This document shows positions 24,449 to 34,711 of a DNA stretch of 64,000 nt, piece by piece. The position numbers were made by a program, and so were the translations under genes. The notes beneath the pieces are model-generated. The model saw only the letters and a program-made list of their open reading frames with translations, had not been told where the DNA came from and made no database searches. The stretch's first letter is position 1. Every line of letters starts with the position of its first letter. The stretch is from positions 566 through 64,565 of the forward strand of contig NZ_JAKTNQ010000001.1 of NCBI RefSeq assembly GCF_022760835.1, given 5' to 3'. This DNA is from Thermus altitudinis (GTDB lineage Bacteria; Deinococcota; Deinococci; Deinococcales; Thermaceae).

Positions 24449-27400
24449 ATGCGGTGGGGGCTTTCCCTCCTCCTGGGGTTTGCCCTGCTCCTCATCCTCC
24501 TTCTGGCCTGGCCCCCCCTGCTCCGGATGGCGGTGGAGCGGGGCATGGCCTTGGCGGGCCTTAGGGGGGAGGTGCGGGAGGTGGGGGGGCATCTCCTTCT
24601 GGGGCTACGCCTGAAGGGGGTGCGGCTCCAAGGGGAGGGGGTGGCCTTGGAGGCGGAGGAGGTGCGCCTGGGCTATGACCTCCTGGGCCTTTTGCGCAAG
24701 GAGCTTCCCCTCTCCTTGGCCCTAAGGAGGGCGAGGATAACGCCCACCTGGGAGGCCCTGATTCCCGAGAAGCCGGGGCCGCCCCCGGCCATTAGGACCG
24801 TCTTTCGGCAGCTCCGGCTGGAGGAGGTCCAGGTGGAGCTTCCCCAGGGGAAGAGGCTTTTCCTGCCTCCCGTGCGCCTTACCCTGAGCGGGGAAAACCC
24901 CTATACCTTCCTGGCCCGGCTCCCGGGAGGAAGCTTCCATGGGGAGGCCAGGGCCTTAGCCCCGGACCTTTCCGCCTGGGAGGTTGGCTATAGGGGCGAG
25001 GTGCGGGGGCTTTCCTTTTTCTACGGGGGGCTTAAGGGGGGGAGGGTTTCGGGGGTTTTCCGCCTCATGCCCTCCGGGGTGGAAGGGGAGGCCCAGGTGG
25101 AAGGGGGGGTGGTGGAGGTGGTGGGCTTCACCCTCACCCAGGTGGCGGGGCCCATCCGCCTAAGGGAGGACCGGGTGGAGGCGGAGCTAAGGGGAAGGGG
25201 TCTAGAAGGTCCCCTTTCCGCCCGGGCGGAGGTGGACCTTAAGGGGGAGCGCTACCGCTTCTCCCTCGAGGGGCGGCCTACCCTTCCCGCCCTGGCCCGG
25301 CACTACCGCCTCTCCTTGCCGGTGGAGGGGGATGGGACCCTTTGGCTGGAAGGGGAAGGCTGGGACCAGATCCGGGTCCAGGGGCGTTTTCTGGGGGAGG
25401 GGCGGCTTTTGGGGGAGCCCTTCCGCCACCGGGGGACCCTTTCCTTTGACCGGGTTTTCCGCTTGCAGGCGGAGGCCGAGGGAAGGCTTTTTGACCGCAC
25501 CTACCGCCTGGCCTTGGGCCTGGTGGGGGGGGAGTATGGGGCGAGCCTCGAGGACTCCCTTGGAAGCCGGCTTTCCCTGAGGGGCCAGGGGAACCGCACC
25601 GAGGCCCAGGGCCAGGTGGCCTGGCCCAAGCCCTTGGATGGCTTGGCCCAGGTGGCCTTCCGGAGCCAGGGAAGCCGGTGGCAGGCCGAGGTGCGAAGCC
25701 CCGGGGTAACCCTGGCCCTCTTCCAGGCCCTGGACCTGTCGGGGGAGGTACGGGGGGAGGGGGATCGGGTATCGGGGCGGCTGGGGCCAGTGACCCTTTG
25801 GGGCACCTGGAGCGATCTTGCCCTCCAGCTGGCCCCCACGCCCCTGGCGGTGGGGAGCCTCGAGGGGCAGGGAAGGCTTCTTGGGGGGAGGCTTAGGGCC
25901 AGCTTGCGCTACAACTCCCCGTACACCGCCTTTCCCCTGGAGGTGTGGCAGGAAGGAGGGGCCTACCGCTTCCAGACCCCTTATGGGGAAGGGGTGTACC
26001 GGGGCGGGGCCTTGGCCCTTAGCCTCCGGGGGTTGCCCATCCGGGCCTTGGAGGAGTTCCGGCTTTCCGGCCATGCCTTGTACCGGGAAGGGGGGCTTTC
26101 GGGAAGGCTTAGCCTAAGGGGCCGCTACCTGGAGGCGGAAGGAAGTTTGCGCCGTTTGGGGGCGGAGGTCCAGGGGAGGGTCAGGACCCCCTTGGGGGAG
26201 CTTCCCTTCGCCGGGGCCTACGACCCCGAGCCCGGCCTGGTCCTAAGGGCCCAGGACCTTTTCCTGCGCTACCGGAGAGGAGTAAGCCTGAAGGGAAGGG
26301 CGGAGCTTGGACCCTTAACCCTCTGGGCGGACCTGGCCTGGGACGGGGGTTTTCGCGGGGAGGCCCGGGTGGAAACCCCCTGGGTGGCGGGGGTTCTCCA
26401 GGGGAAGGGCGGGAGGCTGGTCTTGGCGGAGATGAAGGGGTACGCCCAAGGGGAAGGGGAGGTCTACCCGGAGCTACGGATTGCGGGCCGGCTTCTCCCT
26501 CCCTGGCCGGAGGGCCTCGAGGTGCCTCCCTTGCCCTTCCACCTGGACCGAAGAGGGCTGGAGGTGGAGGGCGTGGGGCGGCTGGACTTCGCCGAAGGGT
26601 TCCCCTTCCGTCTGGACCTCCCCTGGAGTTACCGGGGCCTTTCAGGAGGGTTCCAGGCGGTGGGCACCCTGGAGGGAGGCCGTCTGGCCCTTTCCCTTCC
26701 CTACGGCCGCCTGGAGGCCCTGGGGGCCTGGCGGGACCTGCGGGTAAGGGGGCAGGGGGAGGTCCCTCACCTGGGCAAGGTGGAGGTTGCCGGGAGTGCC
26801 GATCTCCTAAGGCTTTCCTACCGGGCCCAGGCCCGCTTGGGGAAACCTGCCTTGACCTTGAGCCTGGTGGGGCAGGGGGCAGGCTTGCGCTTTTTGGGCC
26901 AAGCCCCCGGCCTGCGCGTCCTAGGGGGGTATGAGAAGGGGTTCAGCCTCTTGCTGCAGGCGGAAGGGTTTGACCTTTCCTCTTGGGGGCTTCCCGTAAG
27001 GGCCAGCGGCACCTGGGGTACCCGGGGAGGGAGGCTGCGGCTGGAAAGCCCCTATGGGGAGGCCCTCCTCACGGGGGAGGAGCTTCTTACGGCGAGGGCG
27101 AGGTTTTGGGGGCCTTTTGTGGGGGGCGAGGCCAGGATCTCCCCGGAAGGGCTTTTCCTGAAGGTGGAGGGGGCCTACGAGGAGGAGGGCGTGGGGGTCC
27201 GCCTAGCCGGGGAAGGAGGCGGGCCCTGGCAGGCCCTGAGCCTGGGCCTTTCTGGCGAGGCCCGCCTCCCGTACCTGGGGCCCTTGCCCCTGGAAGGCCG
27301 GGTTTGGACCGAGGAGGGGAGGTTGCGCTACCGCTTGCAAGGCCCCGTGGCCTTGGAAGGGGAGGGGCTTGGGTACAAGGGGAGCTTCTCCTTACCCTTT

Positions 27401-30400
27401 AGCGCCCTGGGCCGGGAGGGGAGGCTGGAGGGGAGGTTCCAGGGGGAGGGGCTTAAGGTCCTGGGGGAGGGGAGGGGAAGCTGGGCCGGCCTACCCTTTG
27501 CCTTCCAGGGGGGTTTTGCGGAAAACCCCTTCCTAGAACTGCGTTGGGAAGGGGGAAGAGCGGAGCTTAGGGGGGAGGAGGTGGGGTTTTCCTTGGAGGA
27601 GGTGGCCCCCTTGGCGGAGGTCCTTGGCCTTCCCCTCACGGGTAGGGCCCAGGGACGGCTTTCCCTGAAGGGAGAGGGGGAGGCCTGGGCCCAGGTGCGG
27701 TATGGGACGGAACCCTTGGCGCTGGCCTACCGGGAAGGGGTGCTTCGCCTTTTCCTGACCGAGCGCCATGTGGGCCTGGCTTGGAATCCCCGGGAGGCAC
27801 GGCTTTGGGGCCTTGGGGAGATTTTGGGGGAAGGGCGGCTCCGCCTAGGGCCTGGGCTTAAGGGGGAGGCGGAGGGCGACTTCCGCTATGGCCACCTGGA
27901 GCTTGGCCTCAAAGGGCCCTTGGAGGATCTGGTTCTGGAGGCCCGTTACCAGCAGGAAGAGCTGGGGAGGACGGAGCTTTTGGGCCGGGTAAACCTCTGG
28001 GCCCTCAAGGGCCAGGGCACCTTGCGCCACGCCTCCCCCTACGGGGAAGGGGTCCTTACCCTGGCGTGGGAAGGGGCCCGCTACTGGGGGGAGGGGAGGT
28101 TTAAGAGCCTCCGCTTTTTGGAACAGGAAGGGCCCTTGCGCTTCGAGGGGGAAGGAACCCGGGCGCAGCTCGCCTGGCGAGCACCCTTGGCCTTGGGGGC
28201 CTGGTACGACGGGTCCTGGCACCTTTGGGCCAAGGGGGAGGGGGAGGTCCAGGGAATGGCCTTGCGGGCGGACCTCACCTGGGGTCCTGAGGGGTACTTG
28301 GGGGAGGTTTGGGCGGAGGGGCGGGGCCTGGCCTTAAGGGGGAAGGGGGAGGGGCCTTTGCACCTGGAGCTCAAGGGCCAGGGGCTTCCTGGGGACCTGT
28401 GGGCCCAGGGTACCTTGGAGGGGAGCTTTCTCAAAGGGGAGGCCCGCTACCGGCTGGGCCTAGGGCAGGCCTGGTTGGAGGCCCAGGCGGGCTTGGAAGG
28501 GAATCTTCCCCAGCTTTCCCTGAGGGGCCAAGGGGCCCTGCGGGGTGGGGGGGAGGCCATGCCCTTCCGCTTCGCCTACGGGTACCAAGGAGGGCCTTTG
28601 CGGGTGGAGACCCTTTCCCTGGCGGGGGAGGCCGAGGGCTACCGCCTGAGGCTGGCGGAGGGGCACCTTCTTCTGGAGCTGGACCGGGACCTTACCCCCT
28701 TTGGCCTTCCCTTGCGCCTAAAGGCCCAGGCGGATGGGCCTTGGCAGGAGGCCCTTGAGGTCATCCTGGAGCGTCCAGAAGGGCGGCTTTCCGGAAAGGC
28801 GTGGCTATGGCCCCTGCGGGCGGAGCTTGCGGGGGAGGTGCTGGGGGAAAGGGTGGGGGTCCAGTACCGGGAAGGGGAGGTTTTGGGGGAGTTCGGGGGG
28901 CCTAGGCTTTGGGGGGAGGCCCGCTACCGGATGCCTTCGGGGGAAGCTCCTGGGGGGCTTTCCGGCCTCCTCACCCTGGGCTACCCTTTGCCCGGGGGTG
29001 GTCTAGGGGGGCAGGTGGATCTGGGAACGGGTACCTTCCAGCTTCAGGGGGAAGGGGCCTGGCAAGGGAACCTGGAGGGGGCTTTTTGCCTTCCTGCCCC
29101 CTTGGGTGGGTGTCCGGGCATGGAGGCCCAGGTCAGGGGTAGGCTTACCTACGGGGCGTACGTCTTTGCCGGGGGCTACGTTTACCGGGCGAAGGAGGGC
29201 TACTTGGGGGCGCTTTCTGGGGAGGGCAGGCTTTCCAGCCCTTACGGGGATGTCCTGGCCCGGGGGGCGGGGCTGGGCCTGGACCTCCTCGGGGAGGGGC
29301 TCCCCCTCAAGGGGCGGCTGGACCTCTATCCCTTCCGCCTGGCCTACCGCTACGCCGGGGCCCTGCCCCAGGGCCTGGGGGAGCTCTGGGCCGAAGGGAC
29401 CTATCCCGGGGAGTGGCTGAGGGGCCGGTACCGGTACGGGGAACTGGACCTAGCCCTTTTGGGCCTTCCCGGGTTCCAGGTGGAGGTTTCCGGGAAGGGG
29501 GTTTCGGGGAGGCTGGGTCCGGAGGGGGTGGCCTTGGTGCTAGAGGGGTTTTCCCCTGGCCCCGTGACCCTGTCGGGCAGGGTGGAGGGCCCTTGGCGGG
29601 AGGTGGGGCTGGACCTGGACCTTTTGGCCTTTGGCCGCCAGGCCCAAGCCCGGGGGCGCTATGGGGAGGAGGGGCTTGTTCTGGCCTTCCAGGGGGACCT
29701 GGAGGGGGAGGTGGGCTGGAAGGAGGCCTGGCGGGGGAGGTTGGCCTTCAAGGAAGGCAGCCTGGAGCTATCCGGGAAGGGCCTTCCCGAGGCCCAAGGG
29801 GAGGTCTTAGGGGAAAGGGTGCGCCTGGCCTGGCCGCTACTGGAGGTGGGGGGTATCCGCCTGGACCTGGCCTCCCGCCGGGCGGAAGGGGAGGGAAGGG
29901 TTTTGCAGGGCCTTCTTCCCGGGGGACTGGCCGTGCGGGGGGAGGGGGAGGGCCTAAAGGTGGGGTACCGGGTACCTGGCGTGGACCTGCCCTTGGAGGG
30001 AAGCCTGGACCTGAAGGAGCTTTCCCTGCTGCTTGCCAGCCCAGAAGGGGAAGGGGCCTTGCGCTACGCCGGAGGGAGGGTGGAGGGGTCCTTGGCCTTG
30101 CGCCCTTACGGCTTCCCCTTGCGCCTGGAGGGGGAGGGGGAGCGGGTGCGGCTTATGGGGGAGCATCCCGCCTTCCCCTGGTGGGTGGCAGGGACAGGGA
30201 GCCTGGAGGGAGAGGTGGACCTTTCCGGAGCCTACCGGCTTACCTACCGGGCGGGGGAGCAGGTCCTCAGACTTTCGGGGAAGCTTCTCCAGGCCCGCCT
30301 CGAGGCCCAAGGCCCCTACCTTGCGGGTGCCCTTTCCTACCCTGCGGCGGGGGAGCTTCGGGTAGACCTTCCCCTTCCTCCCTTGGAAAGCCGCTTCCGC

Positions 30401-32533
30401 GGCCGGGTCTTTGGCGAGGGGTACAGGGTGGAAGGGGTGCTGGAAGGGGGGGTGGGCCGCATCACCGCCAAGGGCATGCTCTTTCCCCTGGCTGGGGAGG
30501 TGCACCTGGAGCGGGCCAATCTGGAAGACTTTGCCGGCCGTTATGCCCCTTACTTGAAAGGCTGGGTTTCGGGCAAGCTGGCCATACAAGGCCTGGAAGC
30601 CCAGGCCCAGTTGGAAGGGGAGGCAGGGGTGTCCGGCACCCGCCTGCCCCTTCGCTTCCTGGGCCTCCTGGCGCGGGGAGGAGTTAGGGGGGAGGGACGG
30701 CTTGGGGAAAGCGCCTTCCGGGTGGACCTCAAGGGGGAGCGGCTGGACCTTACCGCTTCCCCTAGGGGTTTCCCCCTCCACCTCCTCCTCATGGCGGTGG
30801 CGGGCCCCTTGGAGGGGGAGGCCTACTGGACGGGAGCGGTGCGCCTGCGCCTTCCCCTCTCGGATCCCCTAAAGGGCGAGGGGGTCTTGGTGGGGGAGGC
30901 CCTGCGCTTTGTGGGGGCGGGGGATGAGCTTAGGGGCCAGGCGGTCCTGCGGTTGGAGGGCGGGCGGGTCCATGTGGACCGGCTTAGCCTTTCGGGCCGG
31001 GGAAGCTGGGAGGGTGGGGGGTACTGGAGCCCGGAGGGAAGCGACCTTTATCTGAGCCTTAGGGACACGGTCTTTACCCCTGTGCTCCAGGTGGTCCCGG
31101 CCCTGAAACCCTACCGGCCTGAGGGCTCGGGGAGCCTGCTGCTTCGCCTCAGGGGGGATGGCTTCCAGGCGGAGTTCAGGGATTTCCGTTTCCGGTTGGG
31201 GCCGGTGGCCGGGTACTTGCCCCAAGGGCTTCTTTCCCTAAACGGCGGGGCCAAAGCGGAAGGGGAGCTTACCCTTTCCGCCCCCTTCCCGGGAAGGGCC
31301 GGGCTGGGCCTCGAGGGGCGCTTGGAGGACTTCCGCGTGAGCGCCAAGGGAGCGGTTTCCCTCCCAGGGCTTAAGGAGGAAACCCCGGCGGAGGTGGCCT
31401 TCCGCTACCCGGGCTACGGGGTGGAGATCCAGCTGGGGGAGGCCCAGGCCCAAGGGACCCTTTTCCCCTTGCGCCTGGCCGGTTATGGCCGGCTTCCCCT
31501 CTACTACCCCCAGTACTACCTGCAGGAAGGGCTTTTGGACGTGAAGGGCTTCTTCCTCTACGAGGAAAAGGGCACCTACCACCTCACGGGAAACGCCGAG
31601 GTCCTAAGGGCCCGCCTGGCCCTGCCGGAGGCCCAGACCCGGCAGCTTTCCCGCGAGGGGGTGGCCTTGCAGGCCCCCACGGGGAAGCCCACACCTGTGC
31701 CCTTGGTGTTTGATGGGGTGCGGGTTTATGCAGAACGGGGCATCCTGGTGCAGGAAAGCCTGGCCCAAGGGGAGCTCAAAGGGGAGGTCTTCTTGGGCGG
31801 TAGCTACGGGGATCCCTTCTTGGCGGGGGAGGTGCGAAGCCTTTGGGGAAGCTTTCGGCTATGGGATTCCCTCTTCGCTTTGGATCCAGGGGAAAGCGCC
31901 TTGCGCTTCCGGCCGGATCGGGGCCTCCTGCCCGAGTTTGCGCTGAAGGCCCTGGCGGAGACCCGGGGCTACAAGGTGGTGCTAACGGCCAGCGGGGAGT
32001 TCCTGCGGGAAAACGGCCGGGTGAAGGTGCGCCTCGAGCCCCGCTTCACCTCCGACCCCCCCCTCAGCGAGCCGGAGATCTACGCCCTTCTCACCCTGGG
32101 CACCCCCGATGTGAACCGGCTGGCGGAAACCCTGCCCCAGGCGGCCCTGGGGGCCGCCTTGGAGAACCTGGTCCTGGGCCAGCTGGAACGGGAGCTGGCC
32201 AAGGCTCTGGGATTGGACCGTTTCCAGCTGCAGGTGCCCATCCTGCAGGGCGGGGATCTAGGGGATGTGCGGTTTTCCGTGGGCAAGTACCTGAGCCCGG
32301 AGCTCTTCTTGGGCTACGAGGTGGACCTAAGGGGAGAGCAGACCCTAAGCGCCCAGTACCGTCGGGATGGGCTGACCTTCTCCTTGGCCTCCACCTTCCT
32401 GCCCGGGGATGGCAGGCTTTCCCGCTTCACCTTTGCCCTGGGGTACGACCTGACCCCCACCCTGGGGTTGACCTTTAGCCTCGAGGCCGCCGACGCCACC
32501 CGTTTCAGCGTGGGGGCCCTTTACCGGTGGTAG
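24449..32533 (+). CDS. tamB: Giant TamB-family envelope protein
   Basis: About 2,694 residues. An N-terminal anchor (MRWGLSLLLGFALLLILLLA) is followed by over 2,300 residues of repeating short beta-strand units (patterns such as G.L.L.GEG, GLPLKGRLDLYPFRLAY and GEARYR), as in the hydrophobic-groove TamB/AsmA/VPS13-like lipid transporters. The last 350 residues are the conserved TamB C-terminal domain (DPPLSEPEIYALLTLG, VGKYLSPELFLGYEVDL, ending LYRW). TamB proteins bridge inner and outer membrane and move phospholipids. At twice E. coli TamB length (about 1,260) it would span a much wider periplasm. ATG 24449 follows AAGGGGG; ATG 24437 is the alternative. Confidence 0.88.
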   Translation: MRWGLSLLLGFALLLILLLAWPPLLRMAVERGMALAGLRGEVREVGGHLLLGLRLKGVRLQGEGVALEAEEVRLGYDLLGLLRKELPLSLALRRARITPTWEALIPEKPGPPPAIRTVFRQLRLEEVQVELPQGKRLFLPPVRLTLSGENPYTFLARLPGGSFHGEARALAPDLSAWEVGYRGEVRGLSFFYGGLKGGRVSGVFRLMPSGVEGEAQVEGGVVEVVGFTLTQVAGPIRLREDRVEAELRGRGLEGPLSARAEVDLKGERYRFSLEGRPTLPALARHYRLSLPVEGDGTLWLEGEGWDQIRVQGRFLGEGRLLGEPFRHRGTLSFDRVFRLQAEAEGRLFDRTYRLALGLVGGEYGASLEDSLGSRLSLRGQGNRTEAQGQVAWPKPLDGLAQVAFRSQGSRWQAEVRSPGVTLALFQALDLSGEVRGEGDRVSGRLGPVTLWGTWSDLALQLAPTPLAVGSLEGQGRLLGGRLRASLRYNSPYTAFPLEVWQEGGAYRFQTPYGEGVYRGGALALSLRGLPIRALEEFRLSGHALYREGGLSGRLSLRGRYLEAEGSLRRLGAEVQGRVRTPLGELPFAGAYDPEPGLVLRAQDLFLRYRRGVSLKGRAELGPLTLWADLAWDGGFRGEARVETPWVAGVLQGKGGRLVLAEMKGYAQGEGEVYPELRIAGRLLPPWPEGLEVPPLPFHLDRRGLEVEGVGRLDFAEGFPFRLDLPWSYRGLSGGFQAVGTLEGGRLALSLPYGRLEALGAWRDLRVRGQGEVPHLGKVEVAGSADLLRLSYRAQARLGKPALTLSLVGQGAGLRFLGQAPGLRVLGGYEKGFSLLLQAEGFDLSSWGLPVRASGTWGTRGGRLRLESPYGEALLTGEELLTARARFWGPFVGGEARISPEGLFLKVEGAYEEEGVGVRLAGEGGGPWQALSLGLSGEARLPYLGPLPLEGRVWTEEGRLRYRLQGPVALEGEGLGYKGSFSLPFSALGREGRLEGRFQGEGLKVLGEGRGSWAGLPFAFQGGFAENPFLELRWEGGRAELRGEEVGFSLEEVAPLAEVLGLPLTGRAQGRLSLKGEGEAWAQVRYGTEPLALAYREGVLRLFLTERHVGLAWNPREARLWGLGEILGEGRLRLGPGLKGEAEGDFRYGHLELGLKGPLEDLVLEARYQQEELGRTELLGRVNLWALKGQGTLRHASPYGEGVLTLAWEGARYWGEGRFKSLRFLEQEGPLRFEGEGTRAQLAWRAPLALGAWYDGSWHLWAKGEGEVQGMALRADLTWGPEGYLGEVWAEGRGLALRGKGEGPLHLELKGQGLPGDLWAQGTLEGSFLKGEARYRLGLGQAWLEAQAGLEGNLPQLSLRGQGALRGGGEAMPFRFAYGYQGGPLRVETLSLAGEAEGYRLRLAEGHLLLELDRDLTPFGLPLRLKAQADGPWQEALEVILERPEGRLSGKAWLWPLRAELAGEVLGERVGVQYREGEVLGEFGGPRLWGEARYRMPSGEAPGGLSGLLTLGYPLPGGGLGGQVDLGTGTFQLQGEGAWQGNLEGAFCLPAPLGGCPGMEAQVRGRLTYGAYVFAGGYVYRAKEGYLGALSGEGRLSSPYGDVLARGAGLGLDLLGEGLPLKGRLDLYPFRLAYRYAGALPQGLGELWAEGTYPGEWLRGRYRYGELDLALLGLPGFQVEVSGKGVSGRLGPEGVALVLEGFSPGPVTLSGRVEGPWREVGLDLDLLAFGRQAQARGRYGEEGLVLAFQGDLEGEVGWKEAWRGRLAFKEGSLELSGKGLPEAQGEVLGERVRLAWPLLEVGGIRLDLASRRAEGEGRVLQGLLPGGLAVRGEGEGLKVGYRVPGVDLPLEGSLDLKELSLLLASPEGEGALRYAGGRVEGSLALRPYGFPLRLEGEGERVRLMGEHPAFPWWVAGTGSLEGEVDLSGAYRLTYRAGEQVLRLSGKLLQARLEAQGPYLAGALSYPAAGELRVDLPLPPLESRFRGRVFGEGYRVEGVLEGGVGRITAKGMLFPLAGEVHLERANLEDFAGRYAPYLKGWVSGKLAIQGLEAQAQLEGEAGVSGTRLPLRFLGLLARGGVRGEGRLGESAFRVDLKGERLDLTASPRGFPLHLLLMAVAGPLEGEAYWTGAVRLRLPLSDPLKGEGVLVGEALRFVGAGDELRGQAVLRLEGGRVHVDRLSLSGRGSWEGGGYWSPEGSDLYLSLRDTVFTPVLQVVPALKPYRPEGSGSLLLRLRGDGFQAEFRDFRFRLGPVAGYLPQGLLSLNGGAKAEGELTLSAPFPGRAGLGLEGRLEDFRVSAKGAVSLPGLKEETPAEVAFRYPGYGVEIQLGEAQAQGTLFPLRLAGYGRLPLYYPQYYLQEGLLDVKGFFLYEEKGTYHLTGNAEVLRARLALPEAQTRQLSREGVALQAPTGKPTPVPLVFDGVRVYAERGILVQESLAQGELKGEVFLGGSYGDPFLAGEVRSLWGSFRLWDSLFALDPGESALRFRPDRGLLPEFALKALAETRGYKVVLTASGEFLRENGRVKVRLEPRFTSDPPLSEPEIYALLTLGTPDVNRLAETLPQAALGAALENLVLGQLERELAKALGLDRFQLQVPILQGGDLGDVRFSVGKYLSPELFLGYEVDLRGEQTLSAQYRRDGLTFSLASTFLPGDGRLSRFTFALGYDLTPTLGLTFSLEAADATRFSVGALYRW

Positions 32534-32536
32534 CAT
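32531..32536 (+). promoter_or_regulatory. -10 box TAGCAT of tdh, sharing the tamB stop codon
   Basis: TAGCAT begins with the TAG stop of tamB and ends 9 nt before ATG 32546. No Shine-Dalgarno sequence precedes the ATG. Confidence 0.4.
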
Positions 32537-32545
32537 GGCCCCGGT

Positions 32546-33577
32546 ATGCGCGCTCTAGCCAAGCTGGCCCCCGAAGAGGGCCTCACCCTGGTGGAACGCC
32601 CCCGGCCCGAGCCGGGCCCGGGGGAGATCCTGGTGCGGGTGGAGGCCGCCAGCATCTGCGGCACCGACCTCCACATCTGGCGGTGGGACCATTGGGCCAG
32701 GGGGCGGATTAAGCCCCCCCTTATCACCGGCCACGAGTTCAGCGGGGTGGTGGAGGCCACAGGCCCTGGGGTTAAGAGGCCCCAGGTGGGGGACCACGTG
32801 AGCCTGGAGAGCCACATCGTCTGCCATGCCTGCCCCGCCTGTCGCACCGGCAACTACCACGTGTGTTTGCATACCGAAATCCTGGGAGTGGACCGGGACG
32901 GGGGCTTTGCCGAGTACGTGGTGGTGCCGGCGGAGAATGCTTGGGTGAACCCGAGGGATCTGCCCTTTGAGGTGGGGGCCATTCTGGAGCCCTTTGGGAA
33001 TGCGGTGCACACGGTGTATGCGGGAAGCGGGGTGTCCGGCAAAAGCGTCCTCATCACCGGGGCGGGGCCCATCGGCCTCATGGCGGCCATGGTGGCCCGG
33101 GCCAGCGGAGCCGGGCCCATCCTGGTCTCGGACCCCAATCCCTACCGCCTCTCCTTTGCCAGGCCTTATGCCGACCGGCTCGTCCATCCCTTGGAGGAGG
33201 ATTTGCTTTCCGTGGTGCGGGAGGTGACGGGAAGCGGGGTGGAGGTGCTTTTGGAGTTTTCCGGAAACGAGACCGCCATCCACCAGGGGCTAAAGGCCCT
33301 GATCCCCGGGGGGGAGGCCAGGATCCTGGGGATTCCCTCCGATCCCATCCGTTTTGACCTGGCGGGGGAGCTGGTGATGCGGGGGATCACCGCCTACGGC
33401 ATTGCCGGAAGAAGGCTTTGGCAGACCTGGATGCAGGGCACGGCCTTGGTCTACTCGGGCCGGGTGGACCTTACACCCCTCATCACCCACCGCCTGCCCA
33501 TGAGCCGGTACCGGGAGGCCTTCGGCCTTTTGGCCTCGGGGCAGGCGGTGAAGGTGATCCTGGACCCCAAGGCCTAG
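32546..33577 (+). CDS. tdh: L-threonine 3-dehydrogenase
   Basis: A 343-residue zinc-dependent medium-chain dehydrogenase, the length of T. thermophilus TDH. Catalytic zinc ligands and relay are Cys38, Thr40 and His43 in ICGTDLHIW, plus His-Glu in GHEFSG. The structural zinc site is [18 protein letters not shown]-binding GAGPIGL and the Asp in SDPNPYRL follow. It oxidises threonine to 2-amino-3-ketobutyrate. It starts 12 nt after tamB, apparently from its own promoter. Related polyol dehydrogenases are a less likely alternative. Confidence 0.93.
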   Translation: MRALAKLAPEEGLTLVERPRPEPGPGEILVRVEAASICGTDLHIWRWDHWARGRIKPPLITGHEFSGVVEATGPGVKRPQVGDHVSLESHIVCHACPACRTGNYHVCLHTEILGVDRDGGFAEYVVVPAENAWVNPRDLPFEVGAILEPFGNAVHTVYAGSGVSGKSVLITGAGPIGLMAAMVARASGAGPILVSDPNPYRLSFARPYADRLVHPLEEDLLSVVREVTGSGVEVLLEFSGNETAIHQGLKALIPGGEARILGIPSDPIRFDLAGELVMRGITAYGIAGRRLWQTWMQGTALVYSGRVDLTPLITHRLPMSRYREAFGLLASGQAVKVILDPKA

Positions 33578-33623
33578 GCCCGGGGTGTGCGGGGGGACAC
33601 CCTCGGGTCCCGGGTGCGTGTGC

Positions 33624-33629
33624 TAGGCT
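33624..33629 (+). promoter_or_regulatory. -10 box TAGGCT of the sugar dehydrogenase gene
   Basis: TAGGCT lies 20 nt before ATG 33650, with AAGGGGG between as ribosome site. Confidence 0.4.
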
Positions 33630-33649
33630 CACCCGCAAGGGGGTTAGGT

Positions 33650-34711
33650 ATGGTTTCCCGCAGGCGGGTGCTGGTGGGCCTTCTGGGGCTTTCCCTGATT
33701 CGGGGGCAGGGGCTTCGGGTGGAGGAGGTGGTGGGGGGCCTGGAGGTGCCCTGGGCCTTGGCCTTTTTGCCGGACGGTAGCTTCCTGGTCTCTGAACGCC
33801 CCGGGCGGATCCAATGGGTGCGGGAGGGAAGGGCTAGGCTGTATGCGGAGCTTCCCGTTTACCACCGGGGGGAGTCGGGGCTTTTGGGCCTAGCCCTTCA
33901 TCCCCGTTTTCCCCTGGAGCCCTATCTCTACGCCTACCGCACGGTGGAGGAAGGGGGCCTCAGGAACCAGGTGGTGCGGCTAAGGCACCAAGGGGAAAAG
34001 GGGGTGCTGGAAAGGGTGGTCCTGGACGGCATTCCCGCCCGGGCCCACGGCCTGCACTCCGGAGGGAGGATCGCCTTCGGCCCCGACGGGATGCTCTATG
34101 TGACCACGGGGGAGGTGTATGAGCGGGAGCTGGCCCAGGACCTCTCCTCCTTGGGGGGCAAGATCCTGAGGATTACCCCAGAGGGCAGGCCCGCACCGGG
34201 GAATCCCTTTTGGAACCGGCAGGGAGCCCGGCCCGAAGTCTACAGCTACGGCCACCGCAATCCCCAGGGCCTGGCCTGGCACCCGGGCACGGGGGAGCTT
34301 TTTGCCAGCGAGCATGGGCCCAGTGGGGAGCAAGGCTTTGGCCACGATGAGGTGAACGTCATCGTCCCTGGGGGGAACTACGGCTGGCCTCGGGTGGTGG
34401 GCCAGGGGAACGACCCCCGTTACCGCGACCCCCTTTACCTCTGGCCCGAGGGCTTTCCCCCCGGGAACCTGGCCTTCTGGAAAGGGGAGTTGTTTGTGGC
34501 CGGGTTGAGGGGCCAGGCCCTTTTGCGGCTTTCCCTGGAGGGGGAGAGGGGAGGTTGGCGGGTGGTGCGGGTGGATACCGCCTTGAGCGGGTACGGACGC
34601 CTAAGGGAGGTGCAGGTGGGGCCGGACGGGGCCCTTTGGGTCACCACTTCCAACCGGGACGGGCGGGGCCAGGTGCGCCCCAAGGACGACAGGGTGCTGA
34701 GGCTGCGTTAG
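33650..34711 (+). CDS. PQQ-dependent soluble aldose sugar dehydrogenase (Asd/YliI type)
   Basis: A 353-residue six-bladed beta-propeller protein. A short basic N-terminus with hydrophobic stretch (MVSRRRVLVGLLGLSLIRG) suggests export. Family motifs: EVPWALAFLPDGSFLVSERPG, GLLGLALHPRF, HSGGRIAFGPDGMLYVTTGE, GHRNPQGLAWHP, SEHGPSG and NYGWPRV. Related enzymes oxidise aldoses with PQQ and calcium. The catalytic histidine is likely the one in RAHGLHSGG. PQQ synthesis genes are not in the window. It is followed by mtnA 9 nt later, but mtnA has its own promoter. Confidence 0.9.
   Translation: MVSRRRVLVGLLGLSLIRGQGLRVEEVVGGLEVPWALAFLPDGSFLVSERPGRIQWVREGRARLYAELPVYHRGESGLLGLALHPRFPLEPYLYAYRTVEEGGLRNQVVRLRHQGEKGVLERVVLDGIPARAHGLHSGGRIAFGPDGMLYVTTGEVYERELAQDLSSLGGKILRITPEGRPAPGNPFWNRQGARPEVYSYGHRNPQGLAWHPGTGELFASEHGPSGEQGFGHDEVNVIVPGGNYGWPRVVGQGNDPRYRDPLYLWPEGFPPGNLAFWKGELFVAGLRGQALLRLSLEGERGGWRVVRVDTALSGYGRLREVQVGPDGALWVTTSNRDGRGQVRPKDDRVLRLR

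Noticed and set aside
29413-30687. 424-codon frame inside tamB in another reading frame
   Set aside because: Gly-rich product with no motif; it is a frame shadow of the G-rich tamB repeats.
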